Positions 32,908-45,625 of a stretch of DNA of 64,000 bases are shown here, piece after piece. The position numbers and the translations under genes are program-made. This stretch comes from Catenaria anguillulae PL171 (lineage: Eukaryota > Blastocladiomycota > Blastocladiomycetes > Blastocladiales > Catenariaceae). Numbering within the stretch: position 1 is the first letter of the stretch; every line of letters begins with the position of its first letter. Under the pieces are notes generated by a model. It saw only the letters and a list, made by a program, of their open reading frames with translations, was not told the origin of the DNA and did no database searches. The DNA lies in NCBI GenBank assembly GCA_002102555.1, contig MCFL01000016.1, positions 372,001-436,000 of the forward strand. Reading direction: 5' to 3'.

Positions 32908-35900
32908 TTACGTCGGCATGGGCAGCTTGATCAAATGAATCGCATTGTGCTTGATGGCATTCACGGCATCCGCCCAAGCCTTGGTTGCATTGTTGGTCGC
33001 ACACGTCCACTCGTGCACTTCGCCGCCCATGTTGACGACAATGACCAAGGGAGTCTCGCCATTGTTGCGCGATGATGTGGCGCCCGTAGACGATCCACCA
33101 CCAGCACCGCTTTGCGAGCCTTGACCCGTTGCTTGGCTACCCGAGATCATGCCCTCGGCCATGGTGAACTCACGCATGTAGATGGTGTTGAGTGAGTCGG
33201 GCGTGACAATGGCCGCCTCAAACTTGGACATCTATCAACAGGTTGCAATCAATCATCAGTCAGTTGCACAAAGGAATCGCTTACGAGAGCAAAACCAGTG
33301 CATACCCCAGCGGGATCCGTGTACTCGAGCACAATTAGCTTGAGCGACGGATACAAAATGGCCCTGGCTGACCTCCACGGCGCAAGCTGCAGCCTCCACT
33401 CTGATTTGGCCGACCGCACACTCATATCCGTGATCGCGCAATGCATGTTATCATTGTTGGCCACCGTGCCCGTCCCACCGCCCAACGCCGTTGTACTCGT
33501 CGCGTTACCCGCGGTACCACCTGTTCCGGATGTGTCGGTTGTGGCCGTCTGCTTCTCGGGCGCATTCCCACGCAACATAGTACTGGTTGGCCCGGCGCGC
33601 TTGCTTTGCTTCTTGCTGTCATCCTTGGCTTGCACCAGCCCAAAGTACGCTCGGGCCTCATACCACAGCTTGGGTCCAAAGAAGAGCAGCAGGAAGACGG
33701 TCACGACGACGAGCTTGACAGCAGCAATGAGGGCAAACCGGGCACCGACACCCAAGCCTTGGACGTAACCAATCAAAATGGCAAACAGGGCAAGCACCGT
33801 GAGCACGTAGGTTGAGGTGGTGATGGACCGCGCCTCAGAGTACTCCTTGTTGGTCGACCATGTCTTTGCGGCAACCCAAACGGAAATCGCAAGCATGACG
33901 GCATGGTACACGTACAGCGCGAGCGTGAACCCGCTCTCGAGCGACGCTGACTTGCTCATGCACCCAGTAAAGCGATAGGTATCCATTTGCACGTCTGTAG
34001 GAACCGGCGCGTCCAAGCCAGTCCACGCACCCAGGATGGCGACTTCAATTGACACCAAGAATGCCAGTGTCGTAAACAGGGCCTTGTTTGACCACAATTT
34101 GCGCTTGGCAAACGGATGTTGGAAGATCAAGTAGATGCGCACGTTCTTGAGTGTGGCCGTTGTCACTGTCAATACCATTGCAAACGCCAGCACCCAAGGA
34201 CGAGCAGCGCACACAATCGCGTTAGGAATGCCCACGTCAATCAACACGCTAACGTATCCAAGCATCAGTCCGAGCACCATGACGGCCATAAACACGGGCG
34301 ACGAACGCTTGATCTTGGGCCGCTTTCGAAGAACAAAGAGCATGCCGAGCGTCAGGAACGACAAGATGAGGCCAATCACGGCCATGGCAGTAAAAAAGAC
34401 ACCGAGCGGATCGGCACCTGTCACGTTGACCGGCGGGCCGAGCAAGTCAATTTCCAGCACGGTTGCAATCCGCTTATGCACGTCCGAGATTTGAGCCAAG
34501 GGCGGCCCAGACCCGCGGCCCATGACGAGGTTAAGCCACGTGGATGCCACGGCAAGCGAAACGGTCGAGTAGCCAAGGCCCGATTCCAAAGTCGGGCGGA
34601 CGACAGGCTGGATGCTGTTGAGAACACTGCAAAAGCCCAAGTTATTGCAAATGTTGACGTCGTTCCATAATGACTTGTCCGAGGGGATCATCTTTGTTCC
34701 CATGGACCACGCCCTCTGCACGGCTTGACTGTTGAGCCAGTCAATTGTCCTCCCGACCGCATCCGTCGACGGTCCGTTGGCCCTGCGACTTGAGGGAACC
34801 GTAAAATAGTACCCACCCATGGATCCGGCACTGCCATCCGGCATGGTCGTGACGGCCCAAGTGGCCCCGCTCGATCCCATGGTGATCCTCGCGCCCTCAC
34901 TCAGCCAATGGCGAGCATACACGGATGTACCCTTGGCCCAGCGACCGGCAATATAGACATTATCGGCACCAATAGCAAACGCGCTCAAGCGACCCGACTG
35001 GAGCATTTTCGAGAAGCGGTCGGCACGGGATTGCCACAGCCCAAGCGCAGGTTGCGTCCACCCGGGAAGAGTGCGGTTGGACGAGACGATTGGGTGCGGG
35101 TAAATCCATTCTTGCACGATGGCCACCATGAGATCGTCGGCCGTCAGGGGCGTCAGATAGCCGGAAACTGTCACGTCACCCGCGTTGCGAAGAGCCGGGA
35201 TAATGGTATTGAGCGTGGCATCGAGCTCGTCCCAGGTCTTGGGTGGATTGGCGATATTGAAGCGTTGGAGCAAATCGGTCCGGTAAAACAGCGCGCCAAA
35301 GTCGACAGTGAACGGAATCCCAAAACTACAATTTCAATCATCTTGTTGGAACAACGCGTCATTCCAGTGACGCGAAGTGAATATGAAACATACACTTTGC
35401 CATCAGCGACCACCGGGGATAAGAACTGTTGATTGTTGCGGGTCAACACGCCGGCTGGAACAGTCGTATTGGCCGCAGCCAAAAATGGCTGAAGGGTGCT
35501 CGGCCAGGTCACTAGGAAAACATGGTCCACGCCGCAATGAAAGGGACAATCATCTCAGGGCTTCAAGAGCAAGCTAGTACACACCATCCACGAGATAAAT
35601 ATCATTTGGAGCGGGTCCAGAAGACAGCGTCGTTCTCACCGCAGCAAGGGTATCAGCGTCAGCAGCGTCCTATGTCGATTGGTTTCACGTTGTGGCAATG
35701 GTTGGCTTATCTTCAACGCGGAGGACCGGTGGGTACATGTGCTCGGAGGAAACGTACACGATAACTCCACTCAATGTTGATCCCCGACTGTGCCGACCAC
35801 GCTTGAGCAAGCGGCTGGAGGACCGTGTTGACGGCCAAGGTCCAGTTGTGGGCGGCGACGTCTGGCAAACGGGATATGGTGAGTGCGTGACAACCGATCC

Positions 35901-35970
35901 GCATCGGCGAAAACATGGGATCGAACGTACTGGGCCCGGGCAAGTTAATGCGGACAGTGCTTTGCGACAT
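32908..35970 (-). CDS. Class C-type GPCR with SBP-like ectodomain and PH-like tail, copy 1
   Basis: Multi-exon. N-terminal exons encode a bacterial family-1 solute-binding-protein-like domain: WSAQSGINIEWSY, DTLAAVRTTLSSG and NDIYLVDG (35590-35660), then TWPSTLQPFLAA (35400-35520). The large exon at 33300-35273 finishes this domain (NPPKTWDELDATL, RWAKGTSVYARHWLSEG) and encodes all seven helices (TM1 VFFTAMAVIGLILSFLTLG; TM3 CAARPWVLAFAMVL; TM7 AAVKLVVVTVFLLLFFG). A Ser/Thr/Gly-rich linker follows. The tail resembles a PH domain split by an intron at about 33298-33231, ending in ATKAWADAVNAI. The true start is unclear: ATG 35970 has no obvious signal peptide, and the copy-2 gene has a separate signal exon, so an upstream exon may be missing. 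The bacterial family binds sugars; the ligand here is unknown. Confidence 0.75.
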
Positions 35971-36182
35971 ATTGCTCGGTTTTATTAGGAGCACATGCCG
36001 TTTGTGGTCCAAGTTGCAAAATTCCTTTTCTTGATCTGGCGAGTGACGAAAGGTGGTGGTGATCGCGCGCGAGTTCCCACGGGAAACAATGGTGCGAAAA
36101 ACATACTTTCGCTGGGAAAAACTAGAGGATACTGTTCAACATAACACCAACAGATGGAGTTTCCGACTGCTATGACAACCAA

Positions 36183-39100
36183 TCACTTCTGCGATCCACC
36201 AGTAACTACTACACCGAGAGCAGTGATCCACCTTCGCAACTCGTCCTCATTCGAGACCATGAGCTGGTTCCAGAACCCGTGGCGACCCAGATCGAGAGTA
36301 AAGGAATTGCTTCCAACTTGATGGACAGCCTTGATCGCCTTGATTGGAATGCATGTACCACGATGTGACCCATTCTGGCAAGGAGCAAAGCGAAATCGGT
36401 CATGAACAAAGTTGGCCATTGACGGATCAGTCAACCACAAAACTCGAATAAAACCGGTGCGTGGAGATGGGTATGTACCGTGGTTGAAAAGTGCTGCAAG
36501 ACCAGCATCCCCTCTTGACGCAAAATGAAACCCCGCATCAATGTCCAGGGCATGAACGGGGCCAGCCACGCTCTACGGGACCGCCGAGCCGAGAGGATGC
36601 CCTCGGAGGCATGCACATGTTCTTTGAAAGATTGATTGGCGAGTGCCTTGACGTCCAAGGCAGGCATTGACGTGGCTGCGGCAATTCCAACCTTGGCCGT
36701 ACCAACAATTTGCGGATCACCACTGGGACGAGCTGCATCCGCCTCTGTCTTCTTTTGGTCAACTTGAGTCACTTGAAACGTGTTCAATCCAGTCTCGAGC
36801 CCTTGTGTAGAGGTGGACGCCTGATTCTTGAGACCATGTATGGCTTGCAGCGCTTGTGGAACGAAATACACGCCAATAAACACGGCAATTGGGATGACAA
36901 TAGCCACTGCACGCAAAATGAATCCGGTCGACTGGTCGACCAGATCTAGGTCGACAAACGGAATGAGAATCACGGGCAAAAATGCGCTGTTGGCAGAAGA
37001 CACGGTCAATGTGCGTGCTTCTTGCGAGGCGGAACCAACGGCAAGTTTGGATGCCTTGAGTCCGACCCAGAGTGCCGCGAGCATTTGCACTCCAAGCCAG
37101 CTGTACCAAACAATGGTGGTGATTGGACGCAGACTCGGATTGGACGCCGTGCATGTCAGGTAGCGTGAGGTTTCCATTTTCATGTCCGTCGCATTCAAGG
37201 AGCCTGCAGCTGAGAGTCCGACGAGAATGGCGATTGTCACAAGCAAGGGTGGCATGGTACCAAGGACGGCAATGCGAGACGCCGAATCGTGGCGCTCAAT
37301 GAACGGGTTGACTGTAGTAAATACATGAAGTTTGGGAGCAAACGCATGAGACAATGAGACATCTGAACTGACGACGCGAACATGAACTGTACGCACGAGA
37401 GGTAGTCCAAATTCGAAAGCAGCGAGCGGCAATTGACGAAACTGCCAACGTGTAGCCCAAGCCGTGGATCCAAAAGCGTCCCAAGCAGGTTGGGGTACTT
37501 GGAACGCCAACTAGCAGGAACAAGACGACCAGCTGGGACAAGAGGCCAGCAATGATAAACGTCACGGAACGAACACTCACAGAGGAATGCTCGCGCGTGT
37601 GCCAAAAAATGCCCAAGAGCACAATCAAGGTGAGGATTTCTAAAGCGGCAACAGCAGAGAATGCTGCCGATACAGTCGTATCCCAGCTGACGTTGGTCGG
37701 GGGACCCAAAATGTCAATACTCAATGTGTCCGCGATGGCTCGGTTCATGGCGTCAAGTTGCTTCTCAATCGATCCACCAAAGCCACGAATCATGTCATTC
37801 CAGCGGGTAAAGATATGCTTGGACACGGCCAAGTATTGCGTTCCCGATGCACTGGAGGGGCGCGGAACAATCTGTCAAAAGATTTCTTGGTCAGTGGCAC
37901 ACTTTGCACTTTCTCGGATGTATGCCAAAGGAGGTTTACGAACCTTCAAATCACGAGCGACGGCACAAATAGGAAGCGCAGCACATACAGCAGAGTCTAC
38001 AATACATTTACGATGAAATGAGTACAACGGTTCCCTGTCAGCTTCAATGACGACATTCGCACCATTGAACAGTTGAGGAATTGTCGGAACATTGCCTCCA
38101 TTTAGAGCGCGCACCCGCTGCCACGTCGAGCTTGCAAACAGATCCAGAACTCGCTTTGCGGCCTCGGGTTGCTTGGTATACTTGCTGATTCCCCAAAGCC
38201 AACCGCCTAGCACCGCAGCGTTTCCTGGCATTGGAGACATGCGCCAAGCCCACGCGACATTTGCCGCAACTGTTGCAGGGGCGACCGACGGCCAGTTGCG
38301 ATGAAAGAGGGTCCCGCCTTGGGTCCACAGCCGCGACGAGGCGGATTCCGAAAGACCAAGTTGTAGCCAGCCATTCTGATTCCATTTCTGCAGTCGCTTG
38401 GCGACATTGACCACACGCTGGCCTATGATGGATGACTGATTGAAGGATGACAGGGTCCGATTCGGCTCGAGGATGGTTCCAGCATTGTCTGCCCCAAGCC
38501 TGTACATTTATGAGCGCGAGTAAGTGATGGAAGTGAGAATGAGACCAACTAGCTGTCTTGACGCTGGGCTGTGCAGAGTACAGATTGGAATTTGAACGTA
38601 CCACTCGAGCACGTTGCATGTTAGTCCTTCATAGGCGGAGACTTGGCCCGTCAATCCCATGAATGAGGGATTCGATTTGCGAACCTCAGGAACAATAACT
38701 GCCATCATTTGTTCCATCTCATCAAGCTGCCATGGCGATCACACAAAAACTACGTGGGTCAGAAAACTGCGAACACACAGCTCGAGCTGCACGGCGAAAA
38801 ACAATGAGATACATGCCGTTCTTGGCGGGCCAGTAAAGTTGAACCTTGTGATCAAGTCCATGCGTGAGTACAGCAGGCCATCTATGCAAGTGCAACTTGA
38901 GTGATTGGCGTGAGTCCGTGAGTCCACTCGGTCGCGTAATTTGATGCATTACAACGTACAATCTGCTTTATCAGGCAATGCAACTCTAAATAACCCATTC
39001 ATGGACCAGTGAGTCTACCTTGATCTTTGAACATGATTTTCACGTGAAGAAACGTACAGCTTTCCATTGTAGACTGCGGCAGCCAAGTTTTGTGGGTCAT

Positions 39101-39747
39101 GCAAAGCACGCGCGGCAACCAGGCTCGGATCATTGTCAAGTGGCAAGAGATGCTCCCCATAGTCGCCGATCCAGACAACTGGACGTGGAAGCCGTGTCAT
39201 GTCGGGACTTTGTAGCCAGCACCCAGTCAAACCATGCAGCAACGAACCGTCAAGTCGGAAAATGTCGACTGCCGAGTCTTGTGCTGTAAACATGGACTGG
39301 ATTGAGGTCGAGACATCTGGACGTTTTCAACTCGTTAGGCAGATTGCTGCACATCCCTTGACAGCATTGACAAGGCATGAAATTGAGAATACAATCAGTC
39401 ACCGTTGTTCCCTAGCAAAAAAGCACACACAAGCAATCACTCAGTCATCATGTATGATTCTCGAGAGGTCATGCGCTCACGTTCAGCGTATGTACCAGCG
39501 AAACGAACTCGATGGTGATTCCCGTTTGGCTCGAAAAATTTTGGCGAAGCGCAAGTGTAGGTGACCACGGATCTCGGCTGATGGCTGCAAAGGAGAAAGT
39601 ATTTATGAATGGCTGGGTATTATGCGTTTAAATGCTCATCAGAACCATACCCGCAGCTGGTACAAGTACTCGGATCGTGGTAGCTGCCACCACAACCAGC
39701 AGGTGGCCAACTGCCATCCATCCCAGCACTACGCGAGTGAGCGTCAT
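36183..39747 (-). CDS. Class C-type GPCR with SBP-like ectodomain and PH-like tail, copy 2
   Basis: Multi-exon paralog directly upstream of copy 1. The signal exon starts at ATG 39747 (MTLTRVVLGW...HLLVVVAATTI) with donor GTATGG. The next exon reads DPWSPTLALRQ and TGITIEFVSL. Further exons carry DVSTSIQSMFTAQDSAVDIF (39270-39320), DLITRFNFTGPP, and the 37875-38507 block (GTLFHRNWPSVAPATVAAN, YTKQPEAAKRVLDLFASS). The 7TM part spans about 36900-37740 with a phase-1 intron after RIWTTS. The C-terminal part (36183-36570) is PH-like (ILGRHGFW-type strand, then SNEDELRRWITALG). The helices and tail align with copy 1 but at low identity, so the duplication is old. Expected at the plasma membrane as a chemosensor. 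Confidence 0.7.
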
Positions 39748-40501
39748 GTTGCCGATGCACTTTCCAAACTGCTTTGGGGGAAGAATCGTGAGCGAGTCGA
39801 TTTATCTCTTGTTCTTGTCAACAACGATACACTGTTCAGCTTTCATCGATGAGAACAGGGAATCATTTTCTCTCCAAGGATTGGATTGAAAGGGGACGCA
39901 CCTCGAATTTGTGCCATTTTCTGCTGTGAACGATTGAAAGCAGGTGCCGAAAACGGGAGCCACAAATGTGCGCATCCAGCGCGAGTATCCATGAACCCAA
40001 ACGGGGTACTTGCTGGCGTCCGCCATTCAGCCCAGCATGCCCTGGCCTCCAGGCGGGCCGGGGAGTGACGCGAGATTGCTTCTTGAGCTTTTTGCTTCCT
40101 CCTCACATTTCGCGCCGCACCTGACGATGACCTCAGCTCCGAGCAAACGGGCAATCGCCAGGCTTGGACAGCAACAGGAAATGCAATGTCGCTCAATTGC
40201 ATTGAAATTGAATCGCGCCAATATGAATCTCGATATGGCTCACGAGCTCTTTATTCAGCCTGGGGCTCCGGAGCCTCGCACAGTGGAAATGGATTTGCTC
40301 CCTTTCTTCACTTGTGTTGGCAGTCCTCCGATCTGCCCGTGGTCTTTCGGGCACGTGCACAGGCCCGAGAAGACGTAAAGTCCATGGCGATTTCATATTC
40401 TCGATTCCATGTATGAAAATATTTTCACCCATAGCGGCTGATCTACTTGCCGCAATTCATCGAATACTCAAATCCAGCCTGTTTCATTCCGAGTTCCCAA
40501 C
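39748..40501. other. Divergent promoter region between receptor copy 2 and MSH2
   Basis: 754 bp without a convincing gene. It drives the receptor (-) and MSH2 (+) genes in opposite directions. Confidence 0.5.
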
Positions 40502-43500
40502 ATGCTCGACAACGACCTGGACCGCGACCGTCGCCCCGACTTGGAGCTGGGTACGAGTTTCAGTTTCAAGGTGTCTCTCACTTGATCATGATGTTTACAT
40601 GGGAGACAAACTGACTGGCATGAGGTTCACAACGACGAACAGACAAATCCTCGCAGCAAGGCTTTATTGCCTTTTTCCGTTCGCTCCCACCCTCACCGTC
40701 CTCAGCGTCATCCTCCTCGTCGACATCCTCAATGCAATCGCCCACATTTCGGCTGTTTGAACGCAACAATGGCGACTTCTATTCTGCTCACGGCGACGAT
40801 GCACACACCATTGCCCTGCTCGTCTACAAGACAACTGCTCCCATCAAGACGCTTGGCACAGACCTCAAGTCTGTCACGCTCTCACAAGCAACCTACCGAT
40901 CCTTCCTTGCCCTCGCTCTGTTCAAGCTCAACGCACGCATCGAAATCTATGCCCCAACCGAGGCTCGGAAAGCCAACTCGTGGCAGCTCTCGCGTGTCGC
41001 ATCGCCGGGCAATGTGCAAATGGTGCAAGACGACCTGCCCGAGTCCTCTGCGGTTGGATCCGACAATGGCGCGGATGCATCCATTGAGCCCGTCATTGTG
41101 GCCGTGACCGTGTCCGAGTTCGGCATGCCCGCGGGCGAGTACAAGGTCGGGCTGGCCATGGCAAATGCCACCGACAAGGTGCTCATGGCTACCGAGGTGA
41201 TTGACAACGACCTGCTCACTACCATGGAAAGCGTCCTCGTGCAAGTCGGGGCCCGCGAATGCCTTGTATCGCGGGACACGCACTCCGTTGGCTCGGCAAC
41301 GTCCACGAGCGGTGAATCCGCAAGCGAGCGCATCCTGTCCGTGCTGAATGGGCTCGAGATCGCCGTGACCGCGTGTGACAAGGACTACTTTCGCCCCATG
41401 CAGCAAAACCATCTCAAGCGACTGCTCGCTGCTCCGCTCGCTCCTGGCACGCTCGATGCACAGCCGCTCGCGCTCGCCTCGCTTAATGCCCTTGTCCAAT
41501 ACCTTCAACTCGACAATGGGTCGACCGCCAACGCCAATCAATTCACCTACATTCCTCTTCGCACGCAGGGGCTCATGCGCCTCGACGCACATGCGCTCTC
41601 TGCCCTCGGCCTGTTTGGCGACGGCCAGCGCCGCACCACGCACTTGTACGGCCTGCTCAACCAGTGTGTGACGCCTCCGGGGTCCAGGTTGCTTGCACAG
41701 TGGCTGCGTCAGCCGCTGGCCGATCTCGACGCCATCAACGAGCGTCATGCCATTGTGCAAGAGTTGACGGACAGTGCGGACTTAAGGGACGGCGCGCGCG
41801 CCTTCTTGAAGGGAGTACCGGATTTGCCCAGGTTGGCGAAAAAGTTGAAGCGTGGAAAGGCTGGCGTGGCGGATGCCGTCGTTGTGTATCAGGTGGCGGG
41901 CAATGTACACGAGCTCGTGAGCATCTTGAGCCAAGGCGAATCGGCGGACCACGGTCAAATGGATGTGGGCGATGATGGTGATGCTGAGGAGCAGAAAATT
42001 CGCCGGCAGCTTTTGACGGCCAGGTTCGTTGAGCCCCTACAATCTGTACAGGAGCACTTATCGGCCATTGGCGAGCTCGTGGAAGAGACGGTCGACTTGG
42101 AGGCGGTTGAGAACCACCAGTTTCGAGTCCTGCCGCATGTGGATCCAGAGTTGCAGACGTTGCACGAGCAGATTGCTGATCTCGAGTCCCAAGTCCAACC
42201 GATTGCAGCCAAAGTGGCTCGCGCACTCGGCCTGGAGTTGAACAAGGTTGTCAAGGTGGACCATTCGAGCCAGCACGGGTTCCATTTGCGGGTGTCATTG
42301 ACTCACTCGAACGTGCTGCGTGGTAAAAAGGAGCTGATTGAGTTGACCACACTCAAGTCGGGTGTCTTGTTTACCACGGCCGAGCTCAGGCGAGTTGCGG
42401 GCCAGCTGCTCGAATTGGGCAACGAGTACACGAAGCAGCAGGATGCCGTGGTCAAGGATCTTATGGCCAAGCTCGGTTCGCTCTCTGTAAATTTTTTTCT
42501 GTATTCATGCGTTGCGTTCTCACCCATGTCGTTTTTTCTTGTTGAGTTTATAGCTGAGCACATTCCAACCTTGACGCTTCTCGCCGACGTCTTTTCCGAC
42601 CTCGACGTCCTCTCTGCCTTTGCCCACGTCGGTCTCCAAGCGCCCACTCCCTACACGCGGCCAATCATGACGCACGACACTGCCGACTCTGACGATGCCA
42701 ACTCGACTCGCGAGCTCAACCTCATCAACCTGCGCCACCCGTGCATTGAAGTCCAACCGGGCATGCACTTTATCCCCAACGACGCCCTCATGTCGCGGCC
42801 GCAATCTGCCGAGCTGCTCATCATCACTGGACCCAACACGGGCGGAAAGTCCACGTATGCGCGCAGCATTGCCCTTGCCGCCGTCCTCGCGCAAATCGGC
42901 TGCTTTATCCCAGCCGATCCGGGATCAACATTGCCCGTGTTTGACTCTGTGCACTGCCGGATTGGCGCGGCTGACAATGCAGCCAAGGGCGTGTCGACAT
43001 TCATGGCAGAAATGCTCGAGACAGCCGCCATTTTGCGCAGCGCCACGCGCGCGTCGCTCGTGGTGATTGACGAGCTGGGCAGGGGCACGAGCACGAGTGA
43101 TGGGTTTGGGCTGGCGTATGCCATTGCCCGGCATTTGGTCACGCAAGTGCGTGCGTTTACACTGTTTGCGACGCATTTTCATGAGGTGACGGCGTTAGCC
43201 GACGAGGTGCCAGGCGTCAAGAACTTGCATGTCACGGCGTGTACCGCGGACGATTTGCCAGAGGGTATGGGTATGGAGATGCAGGTGGATGGTGACGAGA
43301 GGGCGACGCCAACCAAGAAGCGCGATATCACGCTGCTCTACAAGGTTGAGGACGGGCCTACTGACAAGAGTTTTGGCATCCACGTTGCCGAGCTGGCCGG
43401 ATTTCCGCCGACCGTTGTTGGCATGGCGAAACGCAAGCTGGGCGAGTTGGAGCGCATGGCCAAGAAGCGTGGATTGGGCAAACGGGTCCGAGCACATGAT

Positions 43501-43719
43501 GAGATGCAGGTTGACGATGACGATGTGGAGGCTGTCCAAGCAAAGCGGGCAAAGCAGGTGGTTGCCCGCTTTTTGCGTGAGGCGCAGCAGTTGGACAAGA
43601 GCGGGCCGGAGCATGTCGAGCAGATGCGTGAGCTCAAGAGGCGCTATCACGAAGAGGTGCTGGGCAATGCGTGGTTAAAGGAGGTGGTCGAGGAATGTAC
43701 AGGTAAGCCGCTGGCGTGA
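40502..43719 (+). CDS. MSH2: DNA mismatch repair protein MSH2
   Basis: Three exons: 40502-40550, 40706-42475 and 42554-43719, giving 994 residues. The N-terminal mismatch-recognition domain starts at FRLFERNNGDFYSAHG. The connector, lever and clamp domains follow (LNQCVTPPGSRLLAQWLRQPL; ELTTLKSGVLFTTAELR). The ABC ATPase has Walker A GPNTGGKST (about 42830), signature STFMAEM, Walker B LVVIDELGRGTSTSDG and the H-loop FATHFHE. MSH2 pairs with MSH6 or MSH3 to recognise mismatches in the nucleus. Slightly longer than human MSH2 (934). The second intron (42476-42553, 78 nt) has no in-frame stop, so the unspliced frame stays open; it is inferred because removing it restores the family alignment. 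Confidence 0.93.
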
Positions 43720-43929
43720 GTGATATGTACGGCTAATGCTGCTTTGTGTGCATGTGCATGGCATAACATTTTTGTTTTCGTGTGACTTGGTATTTCTCAT
43801 TCAGCCTTTTCACATTGGCTGCGTGCGACTGGGATGCAATCGGACATGACACCCTGAGGTAGAAGAATGTGACCTGCACATTTGATTTCCTTTACACACA
43901 GAAATTACAAACAACAAATCCAACTCAGA

Positions 43930-44800
43930 CGAGGCCTCGCTTGCAGCGTCACCCAGACGCTGTACGATCACGACGTGGAAAATCAACTTTAGGCGTCCCG
44001 TCGGCAGCATCTTGTGCTCGACCAAACCCGAGGCCAAGAGCTTGTAGGCGAGTAGTGGCCTTGTTTGCCCAATCCGATGCGCGCGAGCAGTTGTTTGCAG
44101 GCCGCCATGCGGATTCCAGTCAACATCGCACATGACGACTGTATCGCGGCTGCGAGCTGGATGCCAATGCCACCAGTGTGCGTCGGGATAATGAAGGCAA
44201 ACGCGCACTTGACGGTCTTTGCAAGTCCAAGCTTTAGAACGTGAAGGGACGCATGATCTGCTGGAGCTGGCCCTCGTCGGTAGGGAGAGCGCGACTTGGC
44301 AAGAAGTCCAAAAAGTCGGATACAACGGTGTGACGAGTTCGTGTACGGTACTTTTCAACGGATGCCCAAACGGCTTGATCCGTCAGAGTTCTGCTTGTCG
44401 CCGACTGCGACAGAAAGAACACTGTCACCACTGTGCACGGCGAATAGTACAATTGTGAGCAAGCAAACAAAGAGGTGCATATGTAAGTCAGAATCGATCG
44501 GAAAAGAACGTACCTTGATGTATTGAGCACCTCGTCAACTGCAATCTCGAGACCGCCGCTCCTGGATGGAAGCCGATCCGTTGTGTGTGGCCATTGCAGA
44601 AGTTTGGGATGACTCAAGGCTGCTGCCGCCGGGAGGCGAGCTGAACGGCGAATTGGATTGGGTCGAGAGGCGAGGCGGCGCGTGTGGTGAGGCGCGGTTG
44701 AGTTTGTTGGGCGTTGGGCAAGAACCAGAGCAGAGTCAGATGGAAAGAACTCAGAGGAGCATGGCGTAAGCTTGCGCAGCAGCACCCCAAACAAGTCTCA
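43930..44800 (-). pseudogene. Decayed SNF2-family helicase C-terminal fragment
   Basis: Translations of the minus strand in several frames give the end of an SNF2 ATPase: motif V/VI-like DTVVMCDVDWNPHGG and ARAHRIGQTR, then LLAYKLLASGLVEHKML and VVIVQRLGD (44180-43930). Just upstream in another frame is THTGGIGIQLAARDT, matching the RAGGVGINL region. Further upstream, LRKLTPCSS recalls the LRKACNHP segment. The pieces are in shifting frames with stops between them, and the first two-thirds of a helicase (DEAH box) are absent. It could extend to about 45320, where an unassigned 133-codon ORF lies on the same strand. Not an active remodeler as it stands. Confidence 0.65.
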
Positions 44801-45467
44801 ATTAAGAGTCGAAATGATCATCGTATACACATGTATTTTGTGCAGGGAGAGAGCAGAAGCCTGAAGGTGTCGAACGTTGGTGACCTGATCGGCATCTTTG
44901 GCTTTGTCCGCAATCGGCTCAGCCGGTTCCCCAATCCGACTTGGAGGCCTTGGCACAATGCAAACTTGAAGTCGCCAGCTCCTCTTTCATTGAACTGCGT
45001 GGTACTGAGAGGTCATTCTTCAGGCGTATTGAGTCGGTGGAATAAAAACCGAATGAATCGACGGCCTGCTCACCTTGCTCCCAATTCATGTCCAGGTCGG
45101 CACGATTCATGTGTGGGTGCTTTGATAACGATATGTACCGACCAACGACAGTCCACAGGCGCTCGCAATAGTACTTCAATGTGTGTTGGGTCAGCATCCG
45201 GCGGAAAACAAATACGAATGGCATCAGTGCGTCCCCCTTTCGGAGTAGAAACGCAAGCACATTGTCTGCGTCACAAACTAGCTTACATCCACCTTGTCTC
45301 GTGCACACTAACAAAGCCACGTCACGGCCGGGATGGCGAGATATACCCCCGGCCCAGAGATATGCCGTGAAAGTTCATTCCATACGGCAAAGCTCGGATG
45401 CTTGTTCCATGCTTGATGCCATGAGTACGCCAAAAATAGGGTGCTTCTGCCATGCTTTTGCCATGCT

Positions 45468-45518
45468 GTCGGCTGGTGAGGCCGAAAATGGCCATGTCTC
45501 ACTGTCTCACCAGCCGAC
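45468..45518. repeat. Hairpin, 13-bp perfect arms
   Basis: GTCGGCTGGTGAG at 45468-45480 is the exact reverse complement of CTCACCAGCCGAC at 45506-45518, with a 25-nt loop. Confidence 0.7.
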
Positions 45519-45585
45519 GCGTTTCAACACGCGACTCTTTCGGACACTCAGATTCTGTAAGTACACATTTTGGACCCTGGCTGTT

Positions 45586-45625
45586 GGCGAAAAGTCCTGG
45601 CGACTGGCGAAACGTCCTGGCGACT
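45586..45625. repeat. 20-bp tandem direct repeat
   Basis: Two adjacent 20-mers (GGCGAAAAGTCCTGGCGACT and the next copy with one A-to-C change). They are followed by TTTCGCCAGG, which is the inverse of part of the unit, so the locus can also fold. Confidence 0.75.

Noticed and set aside
44919-45320. Independent gene on the minus strand (133 codons)
   Set aside because: No motif on its own. It may be part of the SNF2 relic but cannot be joined with confidence.
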